DNA of 64,000 bases from Anthonomus grandis grandis (lineage: Eukaryota; Arthropoda; Insecta; Coleoptera; Curculionidae). Each line of letters opens with the position of its first letter. Position 1 is the stretch's first letter. Where the stretch lies: contig NC_065551.1 of NCBI RefSeq assembly GCF_022605725.1, positions 26,722,001 through 26,786,000 on the forward strand, read 5' to 3'. The notes under the pieces were generated by a model. That model saw nothing but the letters and a program-made list of their open reading frames with translations. It was not told the origin of the DNA and searched no databases. Positions 1 to 12,690 of the stretch are shown piece after piece. A program made the translations under genes and the position numbers.

Positions 1-126
1 AGCATTGCCATGGCACTATGGGCAGTTTGCTTGCTTGCAACATCTCCGATGCAATGATGCCAAAAGCTTATGTAGAAATGGCAAAAAACACTTCAGAATA
101 TCATCAAAGTCTTTCAATATTCTAAG

Positions 127-617
127 ATGTACTTCGATTTTCGGAAGGCCTTCGACAGATTGAATCGTAGACGCTATCATTTAAAAAATGGTTCCTTTAG
201 AACTTGCTTTAGTTCATATTTACAAGGTAAGATTTTAGTTGAATAAAAAATGATCTACAAGAACTACAAAAAATCATTTAAATATTATCATAAGCCTTAA
301 CAACGAAAAATCTAACAGTATCAAGATTTAAATCAAATAATACTAATGGACCAGTATTTCAGATAATTCTTTTTAAATGTCTAGACCAGTGGGTAAGCGG
401 TTTATTAATGGACCTGGTAATTAACAGTAAATGTAATAATACGTTACCCGATATGATCATCTTATTGTTCAAACTACAATGAGATAAAAATGCTTCGTAA
501 TCGATACCTTTTGATGATACTGTTATTGCTGTTGTTGAGGTTATTGATTTTCGGAACTTTAAAGTTTGTATTGAAGATTTGAAAAATGACCCGCAGTGGG
601 ATGTTCCGATGGGTTAA
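127..617 (+). pseudogene. Non-LTR reverse transcriptase relic
   Basis: This is a decayed piece of a non-LTR retrotransposon reverse transcriptase. From the ATG at 127 a 39-codon open stretch reads YFDFRKAFDRLN, followed by FSSYLQGK. That matches the first catalytic-aspartate block (family pattern xxDFSKAFDxVNH) and the later SSYLxGR block. A second piece at about 510-617 reads FDDTVIAVVE, matching the F/Y-A-D-D catalytic box with the alanine lost, then KVCIEDLKN, the usual downstream helix. Frames change between the two and stops are frequent, so the copy is dead. The family is probably Jockey or CR1-like. The endonuclease domain is not seen and the 5' part may lie outside the window. Confidence 0.7.
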
Positions 618-1549
618 TTGTTAAGATGGTTTTAACATAAAACGTTTGATTATTTCTATAATTATTATAGATCTATTAGCCAATAATTAAGGTAAGGTAA
701 AATAGATCGAAGAAGAATATATCACAAGCACACACAATTTTATTAATTTATTAATTTTTAGGATTCAATCCTCGCGACCAAAAACATTTACTTGTTAATA
801 ATTCCAAAATACTTTTAACCATGAAATAACATTTATTAAGTTACACCCAAAGGTGGAATGCCTCATTGAATAAACAAACGATTTTTTTTCATCAAAATGG
901 TAATCATTCAAACCCACTCAGGGCGCCACTTTAGGTCACAGTTGTATATTGTGCAATTAATCTGCGTTGAGTAAAATTTGCACAACTGAATAACCGAATT
1001 TGATTTAGTCATTAAAAATAACCGAGAAAAGCAAATAAATACAGTAAATTCATTTTTTTTCTTTCAAACGATATACGTCAATAGCGACGAGTATGTTCAA
1101 CTCAATTAATAAACAGTGAGCCCTATCAATCGTTCGATAAATCAACAACCTCGCGACAGATTGAAATTTATGTTGCAACCTGCCATCTTTCTTTGGGTTT
1201 CGTTTTGATTCGTTAATTGGTCGGGATAACGGGCTTATCAATAATTAATAACTTACTTAAACATAACGATGAGGAAATATTTTTTAAATACATAATTTAC
1301 TTGGAGTGTTTTTACATCAAGTGATTGAGATCGATTCACATAATGAAAAACTAGTAAGATTAGTTGTTATGTAGAAATCGGTCAGTCATGTAAGATCAGA
1401 CTTCCAGATAGCCCACAACCGTGTGATTACATTTTATAGAAGAGATTTAGCATGAGGATTAAGTGTATAGAATTTTTTCGTAACTGCAGTGGGGACTGAG
1501 ATGTTTTGGTAACCCCAATTCACATACCAGAGACGATGATAGTTTATAT
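618..1549. other. Non-coding, with a richer island at 880-1250
   Basis: No coding signal is seen. The part at about 880-1250 has more balanced base composition and fewer homopolymer runs than its flanks, and holds scattered ATTA-type homeodomain-like cores. It could be a conserved non-coding element; nothing here proves it. Confidence 0.25.
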
Positions 1550-1742
1550 TAGCTCGAATGACCTGTGCGCCTAATATGAGTCCCGTAGAGCATGTAATCG
1601 GATTCAGGGCCTTTTTAAATCAAAATATTTCACCAAACAAGGAATTCACAAGAACTTATTGAGGCTGCTATCGATGAATGCGTGAATATCCTGCAAGAAA
1701 CAATTAATATTTAAATTGTTAGAATGCCGAAATGCGTTTAAG
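1550..1742 (+). pseudogene. Tc1-like transposase C-terminal relic
   Basis: This is a remnant of the DDE transposase of a Tc1-family DNA transposon. Around 1564-1660 the translation reads CAPNMSPVEHVIGF, which matches the third catalytic block of the family (SPDxNPIEHVWD); the glutamate before histidine is kept. After a frame change, 1665-1742 reads LIEAAIDECVNILQETINI then IVRMPKCV. This matches the family C-terminus, where a helix ending in 'IPQETINxLIRSMPRR' precedes the stop. Stops and a frameshift break it. No terminal inverted repeats were found by eye. A weak upstream extension to about 1380 is possible. Confidence 0.6.
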
Positions 1743-1799
1743 ACTTGCTAAGCACAGAGGCTTAAAAACTGATGGTTTTGATGGAAAACTGGCTTTATT

Positions 1800-4700
1800 A
1801 AGGGATGCAGCTTTTAAAAGGTAGCAAGTGATTTAGAAGTGATTTTTTTTATATTTTTTAAAAATCTTTGTGTTTAATTAAAAAAAAAAACTCGTCGTAC
1901 ATTTGCCGAAAAGAAGTGGAATATCAATAGATTGTGCATCAAAACACTTTTTGGCTTAAGATAATATGAATTTTTGGTGTTTTTCAATTTAATTTCAGAC
2001 ATTTCAAGTTCTGGCCATCATATAATATATTCTATAGTAATACCTGTTTCGGTAATTTAAAATCAATAATTTTAAAAATATTTACCGAAATTAATGTTTT
2101 TTGAAAACATCGATTTGGTATTTTACTAATCAAGTATTATTATTACAACTAAATTTAATCATTAAAAACTAGAATAGCTCAAGTTAAGCGGAGTACAGAA
2201 GTACCTTTTTAAACCAATTTTCAGAGCAATATGTAGAAAAATGTTTATCGACTGATTTTATATAGGAGTCCTAGAGATACTCTATATGCAGTTTAGAGGG
2301 ATGTTTTTAAATTTTAATCATAATTAAAGCAGAAGTCATAAAATATATGACAATTTACATGCAGTTTCAATAAAATATTCCAAGAATATTCAAATTGTTT
2401 CCACAAATCATTTACTAAATCTTCCAGAAATGTCTACAGATATCAAGAACAATAATTTTTATAAAAGGTTTGTTAAGTTCTACGTAAATATCGTCCAACA
2501 TTCAATAGAACATACAATAAATGTGCATGGACTATATTTTGCTGCTAGGGTAATGGCACAAGCAAACAATTAAAAACTTTATAATGAGAAAAAGTTTTTT
2601 TTCTTTACTAATTATCTACAATATATTTAGCCTAGGACTATGCATAACTTACTATATAATAAAAAAATAATAGACCTACCAATAACCAATCATTAAAAAA
2701 AATGCCAAGTTACACCTTGCTAAGCAACACCTTGATCCGTTACACAACCAACAAACAGTATGATTACCGAAGAAATATACCCATCTGCATGACAACCATC
2801 TTTGTCGAACCCAACGTCGGTACTTAGAATATTTCCCCCTACGGCTAAATTGAACATTCATGAGTCACATGCCCACATATCCTAACGAGGTCCAGCACTC
2901 AATCCGTTAAGAAACTACGCCCCAGTTCTTCGTTTGCACGTGCATTAACCCTGTGAATGGCGAAAAGTTAATGGATAAGATTAAAAAAATGAACCCCTAT
3001 CTTTTAATTCTCCCTTGTTGCTATTAGTCAGGTCCATTATGGTCACAAGTTGACGGCTCCATCCCATAAAGTAATATAAATTGCGGAGGGTAAAGTGTGT
3101 GAAAATCAGTTTTTTGTTTGCTTTTTCGCAAGGCATTGGTCAGTAGAGTGAAAGACCTTAAAGAGGATTATAGATGGATCATTAACTTGTTTTTTATTAT
3201 GGGATTAATATGTGAAAATTTTGAAATCATAAGAGAAAATGTTGCATCTAGGCATTTGATGACCTCAATATTTGCCGTTTAAAACTCAAAATTTTCGAAT
3301 TGTTCAATTTTCAAGAGTATGAATAATGAAATATTAAGAACAATTCAAGAACTAGGACCTTCTGGCTAGTAGATTTGATTGGTAAATTTTTAGAGTAGCT
3401 GGAGACTGTTAGGCACATAGTACAACTACAACACCAATATCTTCTCATGTCATTGCTTGTATAAATACTAGGTTATTATAAAATTTCAGAAGATATATAG
3501 GAATTAGTGATTTTTTTTAATTTTTAAAGTGCTTCAAAGCAAAAAAAATTATCGAATTCTTGGTAGCAGCAAATTCTGAATTAATGCGTAAAAGCAGTTG
3601 GGTATTGTGGCTGATATCTCTTTGTTATTTGAAAAGACTAAAGTGCAGTAAAATTTTTAATTTCCATTATATTCTAACAACTACCCAATGAAGTTTTCAT
3701 TAAACAGATCTTGAAACCACTTTATATAATTTCAGAAGAAGAAAATTTCCAGTCACTTTATTATAGGAATTACATTATTTTTGGTTGAAAATTAACAATT
3801 CCAAGAATTTCTCTCCTCCAAACTTCTTTGTCAAAAATGCCATACTTAAGAAAATAAGAGAGCTTCGAGTTTTTGGATTATACAATTTCCTGTAAAAGAA
3901 TAAAAGAACACAATAGAACAGACCATACTTTTACTGTAACTATTACCACTTTTAATGTAATTTTTATTTTCGAAACACCGTATATTTTCAAAATTATTTA
4001 TAATCAAATTCTAACTACATAAATCTGCTAAAAAAAATAGTTCTTGAAAATCCTGAATTATTTATTATAGAATTTCAGGACATTTTTAACAATATAGTCC
4101 TCGTTATCACTCTTTTATTTGTTTTTCGTATATCTTTATTTTCCATCTGCCTGTCTTTACTTTGATCTTTCGTCCTTTCTTTTGAGATGACTTCTGCTGA
4201 AAATATATTAATTTTCTTCTGAATCTTCTGAAAAGAATGTTATTCATTTTTAAAGTTTGTAGATTATTCGCTCTGTTTCTCTTTATCCTAGCTAAAAACT
4301 GGTTTACTAATAAATGATGCAAGAGAAATAAAAAAAAATAAAATTCACTAAATCTTCTTAATAATATCGTTTGTTTTATAACAGCCGGTCTTCTGTAAAT
4401 TATGTAATAATTTTCAGAGACTTCCAGGCTTTAGACACTTGCGTTTTGACCATATTTTCGATCTTTGCCTTTTCAATTTAACATTTGAGAAATCAGTCCA
4501 GCTATGAATATTTTTACGAAATGATTTCTTACATTTTTCTCTTTCGATGATTCTTTTACAAGTAAATCAGAAATATTACGTATTTTCAATAATAATTCTG
4601 GTATAAATTTTGTATTCAACACCCAGTCTAAGCATCTGTTTATGACCTGAAAACCCGAAATGTCTTAGCCAAGCCCAATCACAGTGGTAAGTAAATCAAT

Positions 4701-5700
4701 TTCTGGCTGACGGGTCAAAGACCCCCATCGAGATAATTAGTTACATTTTAAGAGTTAATTATTTCAGCGTCCAAGAGTCTTCTTCACGATTATGCGTGGA
4801 AACCATCATTACGAGGCGGTTAAATTAGTATTAAACTGCTCTTTAACTCGGTACTAAAAAGTCCGTAAAATCTCTGAAGGATATCTGAAAATGAGTTATT
4901 AGACCTTTTAGCGATTTTACGCGGTTTCGACTTTGAATTAAATTGAATAGTCGGCTTGTAACAACTAAGTTGTGGTATCGTAAAAGATGTAAACAAAAAG
5001 CTTGACGCTTTTTTTACATAATTTTGTGCTTGTTTTATTGCACATAAGTTTATGGACATGATCATTTGCTTGTACCAGATCTTTTTTCGTATTAAAACTG
5101 CCAAAGTTTATTATTTATGTTGTCTTACATCACGAGTTTCTTTTCAAACTTGACTTAAAATTAAATTAACTCTATTGCACTAAAGGACGGAATCAAAATA
5201 AATTTGATTTTAAGATACAAACTGAATCAGACAAGAAGTTCCATCAGCTTATTTTTTCCTCGTTGCTCTCTCCCATTTTTCCAATTATACTTCAATATAA
5301 TTTGGCCCAAGACGGAGAACAAGACAGGAAGTTTTCATTAATTTTAAGTTATGGCGGATTTCTTTTTTTTTTCTTGTTGAAGCTGCTGGTGCGGTTGTTT
5401 CGTTTGCTTCTGACAGACATCAGTCTAATATGTTTTATTCATAAAAGTTGATGACGATAAATTGGTTTGCAGACAGAATTAAAGAAAGTTGAATTCGATA
5501 ATTTAATTCTTGTAAGAGATTTTAAAGCCATAACTATTAATAACAAGTTTATATTTTCTTATAAAAATGCTCTATATGGTTTCAATAATTTAGTATACTA
5601 TACTTTCCAAATGGTTGTATTCTAACCATTAAACCTATAGAAATGTAATAGTAATGAATAAAACTCCAAGTCAGGGGTCTCAAATATATTGAATACAAAG
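1800..5700. other. Non-coding AT-rich stretch
   Basis: No gene is recognised. Short ORFs here are AT-rich and match no family I know. The block at 2860-3110 is richer in GC and lacks long A/T runs, so it is a candidate regulatory island. The remainder is AT-rich sequence with many homopolymers and no clear repeat. Confidence 0.4.
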
Positions 5701-5716
5701 TCAAAAGATTACAACT

Positions 5717-5742
5717 GTTTCGCCTGTACTGGGCATCATCAG
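5717..5742 (-). repeat. Hammerhead-like repeat core (site A)
   Basis: On the minus strand this reads CTGATGA, then a potential short stem (GCC...GGC), then GAAAC. These are the two invariant strings of the hammerhead ribozyme core in the right order. Similar strings end many dispersed repeats in invertebrates, and Penelope-like elements are known to carry hammerhead motifs. Related but weaker copies lie at 45532-45561 and 48572-48598. An extra U before stem II and the lack of a visible stem I or cleavage site make catalytic activity doubtful. Confidence 0.4.
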
Positions 5743-5749
5743 ATCTTTT

Positions 5750-8700
5750 TGTGTATTCACGAATGAAAAGAAAAACTGATCAACAACCTACATGTAACAA
5801 GTCCAGGGTAAAAATGATAACATGATGAAATATAAACAAATCAAAAAATGAAAATGTTTATACAAATGTCTCTTTAGGCAAAAAATCATTTAGGTCTCAT
5901 ATTGACTGCTATTATTTATTATGTTTTAAACTCAACCAAGTATAATAATGTTCAAGTTTCTGATTTAAATTGTAAGCTATACAAGTTGTTAAAGTCTTAA
6001 AAAAAATCGTTTCTTCATCATATCCTTATTAACTTCCTACATATTATGTTTATTAAATTTAGCACACACCCTCTGAATATCAACAGCCATTTTCTGATGT
6101 AGGAGATTTTTTTAAAGTTTAACCAGTGGCATCCGTACAGGAACAAAGACTAAATATTTTTTTACAATATTATGTACGCCACTGCTTTTTCGTAAAATAA
6201 AAACTATTTTTAAAATCCCCATTCATTTTAAGGCATATTCGATTTCTTGACTTTTTTTCGTCCGACATGCAATTACCGCGGAAAAAAAATAAAAACATTT
6301 TTAGGCATGTTCATTAAGGCATCAAAAATTAAGGAGTTTAGGACAACTTTTCTTTTTAAGATGACCTTATGATTAACACCCTTAAGGATCAGCATCTTAT
6401 TCTGTAACACCCTGTACATAATATATTTTCTATATATATATCCAGATATACTCGCTTATCTTTAATATTTATTTGCCTTCAATGATATATTTGATTGATC
6501 AAGAATTGTTAAAATACATTATATAGTTAATTTTAAATGTGAATTTTCACTCTATTTTTCATCTTCTGGATAAATAATGATTTTTGTGAAATACGTCTCA
6601 ACAGTTGCTATTCCATCAATCATAAAATAATTTACATTTACACACAATACATTTTTCGAGTTTTATACAGTATAGGATTATCTGAAGGTGAATCAATACT
6701 CAGTAATCCAATTTGATAAGTAGAACGAAAATATTGATAAGGATTGATAGTTTCAATCACCTGTCACTCTTTTAATCATTATATTTATATAATTTTACAA
6801 ATAATTGGCTATAATATAAGTAGTGCAAGAAAATTATGAACGCCTCAAAATGGAAGTGTTATCACCTTAAATATCACTTTCATTCCAACTCTAATATACA
6901 GTTTTATTTGAAATTTGTATATAGAGTTTCCGGTCACTGTATGCAGAACTTGTCAAAGCATCTACCTAGGTATATTTTCATTCCATTCAACCATTAGCAA
7001 TGTTTAAAAAAATATTTGGCCATTCATACATCTACCTTTGGTCACTTTTCTTTAGATTCTCCTGTTAAAACACTACCTTTTTACGATTTGGGACATTATA
7101 AATACGTATATACAAAAATTTTTCTGGGTTCATCTAAAAAGTTAGTATGCTAAAGACACTTTATTATCTTTTGGTTTTACTTAACTAATACCAATAACTT
7201 TACTTACTAAAGTTATTGGTAATCCAAATTATTACCTGAATCCATTTTTCGGACTAAGTCCGGTGTAAATAACAATTTTTTACGATCCTTTATGACTTAT
7301 TCAGCCCTCTCAACCATATGCACAAATTACTAAAAAAATTATTGGCTTAATTTTTCCTTTTTAAAAGAATTATACCTTTAAAAAGAAAGTAATTATACTG
7401 GACGTAATTTCTCATAAATCCGAGCTATATAAGGAACTATATACAACATGGCACACGCATATCGTGACATACCGATAAGTGTTCAACGAACGGTATTGTT
7501 TAACAATATAATAAAAATGTCCCGATTTTTTCGGTATTTAGCAATTGTTGTACCCAAGCAGACGGTTAAATTGCGACAAACAATTGTTTATACGTCTTGT
7601 CTTGTCTGATGGTATTGTAGTTATTCGTTACGTTTATTGGTTGCATAATGAACTGGTAATTTAATTATGAAGGATAATGTAGAGGTTTTGGGCGCTGTTG
7701 TAATGCATTGGTATTTTTACTACCACATGGCACATAACCCAATTCACCTAATTAATATAAATAATAAAAGTAAAGTGTAAAGTCCTTTTCCGCGAGTCAA
7801 ACTAACTCATTAAGACTCGTAAATTATGTCACATTTTTTAAAATTTTAATATAACACTTCCACAGATAACTGAAGTTTCTAATTAAATACTTTTGGATTA
7901 ATCCAAAAGCGTCAACAAAACTACCCTAGTTTATACTCTTTCAAACGACAAATACCAATAAATGTACAAATCATTTAGCATGAACAAATAAATAAATGAA
8001 ACCCTCACACGTAACACCTTGACCAGATAATAACGTATTTATGGCGATAACGATCAAATCAAAATCCGAATCACAACACAGGAGAGCAATCTCATAATGT
8101 GGCGACCCACCTGCATATCATTGTGCTCGCTATATACGCCACAGTCCTCCCAGTTACCTAACGATTATGTTAGATCCCAGATAAGCAAATAAACAATCGT
8201 AATAAGGCATTACTAATTTGAATTTCTCTCTTCGGCGAACAGGTTTTGTTGTCTCCATATCTGTGCCTTTGTGATTTAAGCGTGCTGTCACCCATATATG
8301 TCACGAATTACTGAATCTATGTCGGTTTAGTGTAACTAGACTGGGTACCTGGGTATTGAGAAAATTATTATCGGGCTAGATAATAAAACAACTAACTTTC
8401 TCTTCATGTTAAGTGTGATTTTTCTTCACGTATGTCAAACATTTATTAATTATCGGGACTAAAACACTCACTTAAAAATTTGCAAAAAATATCTCATAAA
8501 ATTAACAACTTTTACTAAATTTTCCACTTGAGATATTTGGCTTTCTCCTAAATTATCAATGGCTTGCTAACCATCTTAATTTTCTTTGATCTCTTTGTTA
8601 ATCTATTCTATTATTATTTTACATGGTTAAGTATCAATGTTAGGAATGCCTGTAATTATACACCATTTATTTTCTAATGTCGCAATTGAATTAGTGGTAC

Positions 8701-8935
8701 TATTATTATTTATAATATACTATAATATGATACAGAAACAGAGCGAGCAAATTCGCTTTTAAGTCGTATTATAGAAAACATTGAAAACTATTGCAAAGAA
8801 ATAAAACCTTTTCTTAGAATGACTTGATTTGACTTTTAAGGCCAATCATTCTAAGGATTTGTTAAGGTCATTCATCAAATATGAATTGTTTAATGAACTT
8901 TTTTTTTATCCAAGTTTCTTTTTGAAAATTTAAGT
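5750..8935. other. Non-coding, with repeat fragment at 6060-6235 and regulatory-like island at 8040-8360
   Basis: At 6060-6235 lies a dispersed repeat fragment that resembles 53775-53905: both carry GTGG(C/T)ATCCGTA and then CCACTGCTTTTTC followed by A-rich sequence. Near 6400-6415 the string AACACCCTGTA looks like one end of a Tc1/mariner-type short element, but its partner end was not found. A perfect 13-bp inverted repeat with a 7-base loop sits at 7189-7221. The island at 8040-8360 is GC-richer and includes a CACCTGC E-box-like site. It reads like a regulatory element, without proof. Confidence 0.35.
7189..7221. repeat. Short perfect inverted repeat
   Basis: Arms 7189-7201 (TACCAATAACTTT) and 7209-7221 are exact reverse complements around the 7-base loop ACTTACT. 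Function unknown. Confidence 0.7.
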
Positions 8936-8940
8936 AAATC

Positions 8941-9009
8941 AATAGTAATACCACAGATGTAAATAGCTCAGCACAGTGCGGAGCTATTTACATCTGTGGT
9001 AATACTATT
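8941..9009. repeat. Near-perfect 69-base hairpin
   Basis: Positions 8949-8969 and 8981-9001 are perfect 21-base reverse complements around an 11-base loop. After one mismatch the pairing continues for 7 more bases (8941-8947 with 9003-9009). The fold therefore has 28 of 29 positions paired, by far the strongest short hairpin I saw in the window. The arm length near 21-22 bases and total length near 60-70 bases fit a microRNA precursor. The lack of bulges fits a young inverted duplication or a hairpin source of small interfering RNA equally well. Either strand could be transcribed. Confidence 0.75.
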
Positions 9010-12000
9010 AGACCAAATAACCAGTCAGTCAACGTTTCAGGTGTTGACATCTTTGCTTTAATATAGAAGGAAAAAAAAGATGTAAATAATAAGGGAGAAA
9101 TATTTCAAAATACATTGTGCACCAATTATTTTACTAGATTCAAATCATAGCTTAAGAAGAAAGTTTTTCACATAAAAAAATGATTGATTCTTTGAGCAGG
9201 ATTTGAAGAAAGTTGGAGTCATACAAGAGCCGTTCATTTAAATGCTATACTCATATATGCCAAAATATCCGCTTTTATTTGCTATTACAGAGAACGGCTC
9301 AATAACTTCTGTAATCAATAAATCATTAACAGAAAATATATAGGAGTAGAAAGCACATCAATAAAAGAAGAAGCAACTGTATAAAATAGAGGATAAAAAA
9401 GATAATGTGTATTTACTGAATATAACAAGAAAATTAATTAACGTTGAGATGGTAGCTAGTGAATATATGCTACTACTAAAGGTGTCACAGTGCAAGGCTC
9501 TACAGTAATACCTGACCTGCTCAAATAATTTGAATTTCCTAAAAAATAAAACTATCCATAACTACGTCGTGATGTATTTAAAGCTTTACTTTCATCCTCG
9601 TGGGATAAAACACGTTTAATTCCGAATCGATCCAAATGAAACCAGTCGACAGTGTGTGGGCAGCCACACCAGGAAAAGAAATCCGATACAGGCGTAAATT
9701 AAATTGTTTTCATTGTTAGGCTAATGGATATATTTATATCTATCTCAATAGTTTTATGGTTCACCATTTTGACTAGTCCCGTGCCGACGCAAGTTAGTGC
9801 AAACCTATCGGAGCTATAAACTATAACGATTTTTTTGCGTTGGAAGAGATAGACATTTCATAGTATTAACAAACAATGAGAGATCGTTCGTTTATTTATT
9901 AATTAACTCGTCCATTCAATATTCAGATCACGTTACTGTTTTAAATATATAATTACAATAATGCGGTATTATTTATTGTTGTTGATGGTAGCGCAGCAGA
10001 TTCCCAAAGAGTATTCGGTTACGGCAATTTGTACCTACCTACGCCCGTTTTTTCTATGGTACAATAATAAAACTGTAACGCACATGTTTTATGTGCTGCT
10101 GTAATTACATACGATGATTTAATTTGGCCTTCAGATTGGATTACTTGTCCCACGCGATCAATTGATGGAAGGAAAGAGGTTGACGGTACGATCGACTGAT
10201 TCCCATGGTTATACTGTTTATTATGTTATGTAAATGGTCCTGGGTTTTGGAGAAATTGCTTCCAAAAAAGCCGTTTATATGAAAGTATCAGACGGTTTGG
10301 AAATTATGCTTTTAATTACGACAAAGGATGTGTGGAAGAAGTTTTTGTTATCCTTTTAAAGCTTCAAAAACTATTGTATATCAAGTATTTTTCTGCAATA
10401 ATTTGAAGGTGCAAAACTTCTTCTCTAGTTGAAATCATCATCAAATAAAGCTGCGGCCTTAAAAACGCTCATAAAGCAACAATAAAAACTGAACAAGTCT
10501 TCCATATCTTCATTTCATTAACTCACTTAATACCTTTTCAACAAAAATAACTTCAAAAGAATGTCAACTGGGCACAAGAAGTTAAATATATAAAGATCCG
10601 TACCGACGATAATTCCCTTTTTGCAGTGGTTGTTCTCAATCAACTAGACGTGACAGATTATACACTTGTGCCGGATTGAAGTATGCACTTGTCGGCCCGA
10701 TGATGGTAATTTAGTCATTATCTGTTACACGTCTTGATGACGGCGTCATCATCGATTGCCCCGGTGCCGCTGATCAAGTAAACAGTTGTTCTTACTTAAT
10801 TCCAAGGTAACCGTGACAAGAATGCGCCTGGGTATGTGTGTGTTAATCACATCAAGTTGTAAATGGACACAGTTTCGCTTTTATCTTTGGAATTGATAAT
10901 TGAGTCTTATGGAAAGTAGTTGGTCGGACTATGGTGGTAACAATTACTTCAGGTGTATCATTATTCACACTCAATTTATAAAAATGCTTACAAATCTTTC
11001 CATGGTATTCTTTTTGTTTTTTGACTTGTTTTATGCCTTATTAAAAGAGTAACAGTCAATTCTGTGACAGAATGTTTTATAATTTGTGGGTCCATGTTTT
11101 CCAATATATATTTTCTTATAAATTTTTGCATAAATTTAAAAACTGTCACTCGAAATGTAAGCTCTACAAAGCTAACAAAACTCGACTATGTGTATTTTCC
11201 AATAAAAAAAAATAGTTGCAAAAAATGATGATCAAGGCTTCTCCTATTGTATTTGATCAGTGACAGAGATCAGACATGGTCGACTGGTCTGTGATTTACG
11301 ATTTATTATTTAATTTGAGGAAAAACGAAAAAAATATGAATAAGAGTAATTATGGACAGAACTGCGATATGGTTGCTAAATTTGGCTTTCGGTCAAATAC
11401 CCCGAACTGACTGTGGTTAGATACCTAATTATTATATACTAATTTTAGCAATTTATGGTTATTTTTGGCAAAATATTATATAAAATGTATGAGTACATAA
11501 TAAATAATTTAATTTATAGAAATTATAAAAAACTCAAAGTATATTAAAATAAATGTGAATAAAAATTTGAAACAAAGGATGATAGGCACTGAAATAAAAA
11601 GCAACAAAATATTAATTACCTAAATATAATTGTTTTTAACCTTATAAATTGTACTTTAGCAAGAAATCATTAACAAATAGTGTATTGCTTTCAAGGATGG
11701 AAGAACAAGTACTAAAGATTAATTTTTTTCAATTAAAAATAGAATATTTTTAAATTTTTAACGCAAAAAATGATAAAAACAATGCAAAAAATTCAACTGT
11801 ATTTTAGTCAGTTAAGTTTATGATTAAAATACTTAATTATTACAATGATTTTCTCTAATATTATTATCATAATACCGCAATTTTATGTCACACCTTATAA
11901 AATACTATATCAGAATTCAGAAGTAGTGTCACTTTATATAAACTCTTTATAAATGTACACTTTATAATGACACGCGACGTTTTGATTTTTTTATCAAGCT

Positions 12001-12690
12001 ATTTTCAAAATAAAAGCTGAAATTATTCAGAAATTAAAAAAGGAAAAGTCGCATGAGTATTTAAAAAAATAAAAACATTTATTATAGAAAGTTTGTCCTT
12101 TTATTTCATTTTAAAACCGCATTTTAATATGCATCAAATTACACAACTTTGCAATAATTTAACCGAATTAAACCTTTTTTTTTGCTAATTTATTAAGTTG
12201 TTTTACATATTTTTTTTTACTTTACTTATTATTAATTAATAATTTTATAGAATAGCCTATTTTCACAATTTTAGTGCCTTAAAGCTGATTAAATATTACA
12301 AATGTTAACATGATTAAAATAAGAATGAGAAGTAGCACTTAAAAGGACTAACGTTCTAGAAACAATCTATATAGAAGTAAGCAATAGATGCATTAATCAG
12401 CCAATATTTTTAAAATTAAATAAAAAAATGTGAAAATTGTATATAGTAATGTATAAAAAAAATAAAAGAGCAATAAATTATGTATTGTATTAAAATGTAA
12501 GTATACGAAAATATATAGGTTCTAGTCGACATTTTTAAATATGAAATGGTAAGCTAACCTTCTTTGGACTATTTTAAGCAAAAAAAATTGGAGGATGAAT
12601 AATTTTAAATTTTAAGAAAATAATTTTTAAATGTGTGATAAAAATAAATTTAATTTTTAAATTCATGACAATGTATCTATAACTGATCTA
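9010..12690. other. Non-coding, with regulatory-like islands at 9590-9690 and 10590-10900
   Basis: No coding signal is seen. A 9-bp inverted repeat GAGCCGTTC/GAACGGCTC spans 9227-9300 around a 56-base interior and looks like a small transposon fragment. The island at 10590-10900 is the most motif-rich: GATGACGGCGTCATC at 10736-10750 is a perfect 7+1+7 palindrome of bZIP/CRE type, and GTAAACAGTTG near 10785 joins a forkhead core to an E-box. Beyond 11000 the sequence becomes very AT-rich with nothing recognisable. Confidence 0.3.

Noticed and set aside
4820..5104. 94-codon minus-strand ORF
   Set aside because: No domain recognised; composition like neighbouring non-coding DNA.
7448..7609. Open frame of 53 codons starting MAHAYRDIPISVQR just after a TATATAAGG at 7426
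   Set aside because: The ATG lies only about 22 bases after the TATA box, upstream of where transcription would start, and the peptide matches no family I know.
9227..9300. GAGCCGTTC/GAACGGCTC inverted repeat as a complete small transposon
   Set aside because: The arms are only 9 bases with no flanking target duplication seen, so a complete element cannot be supported.
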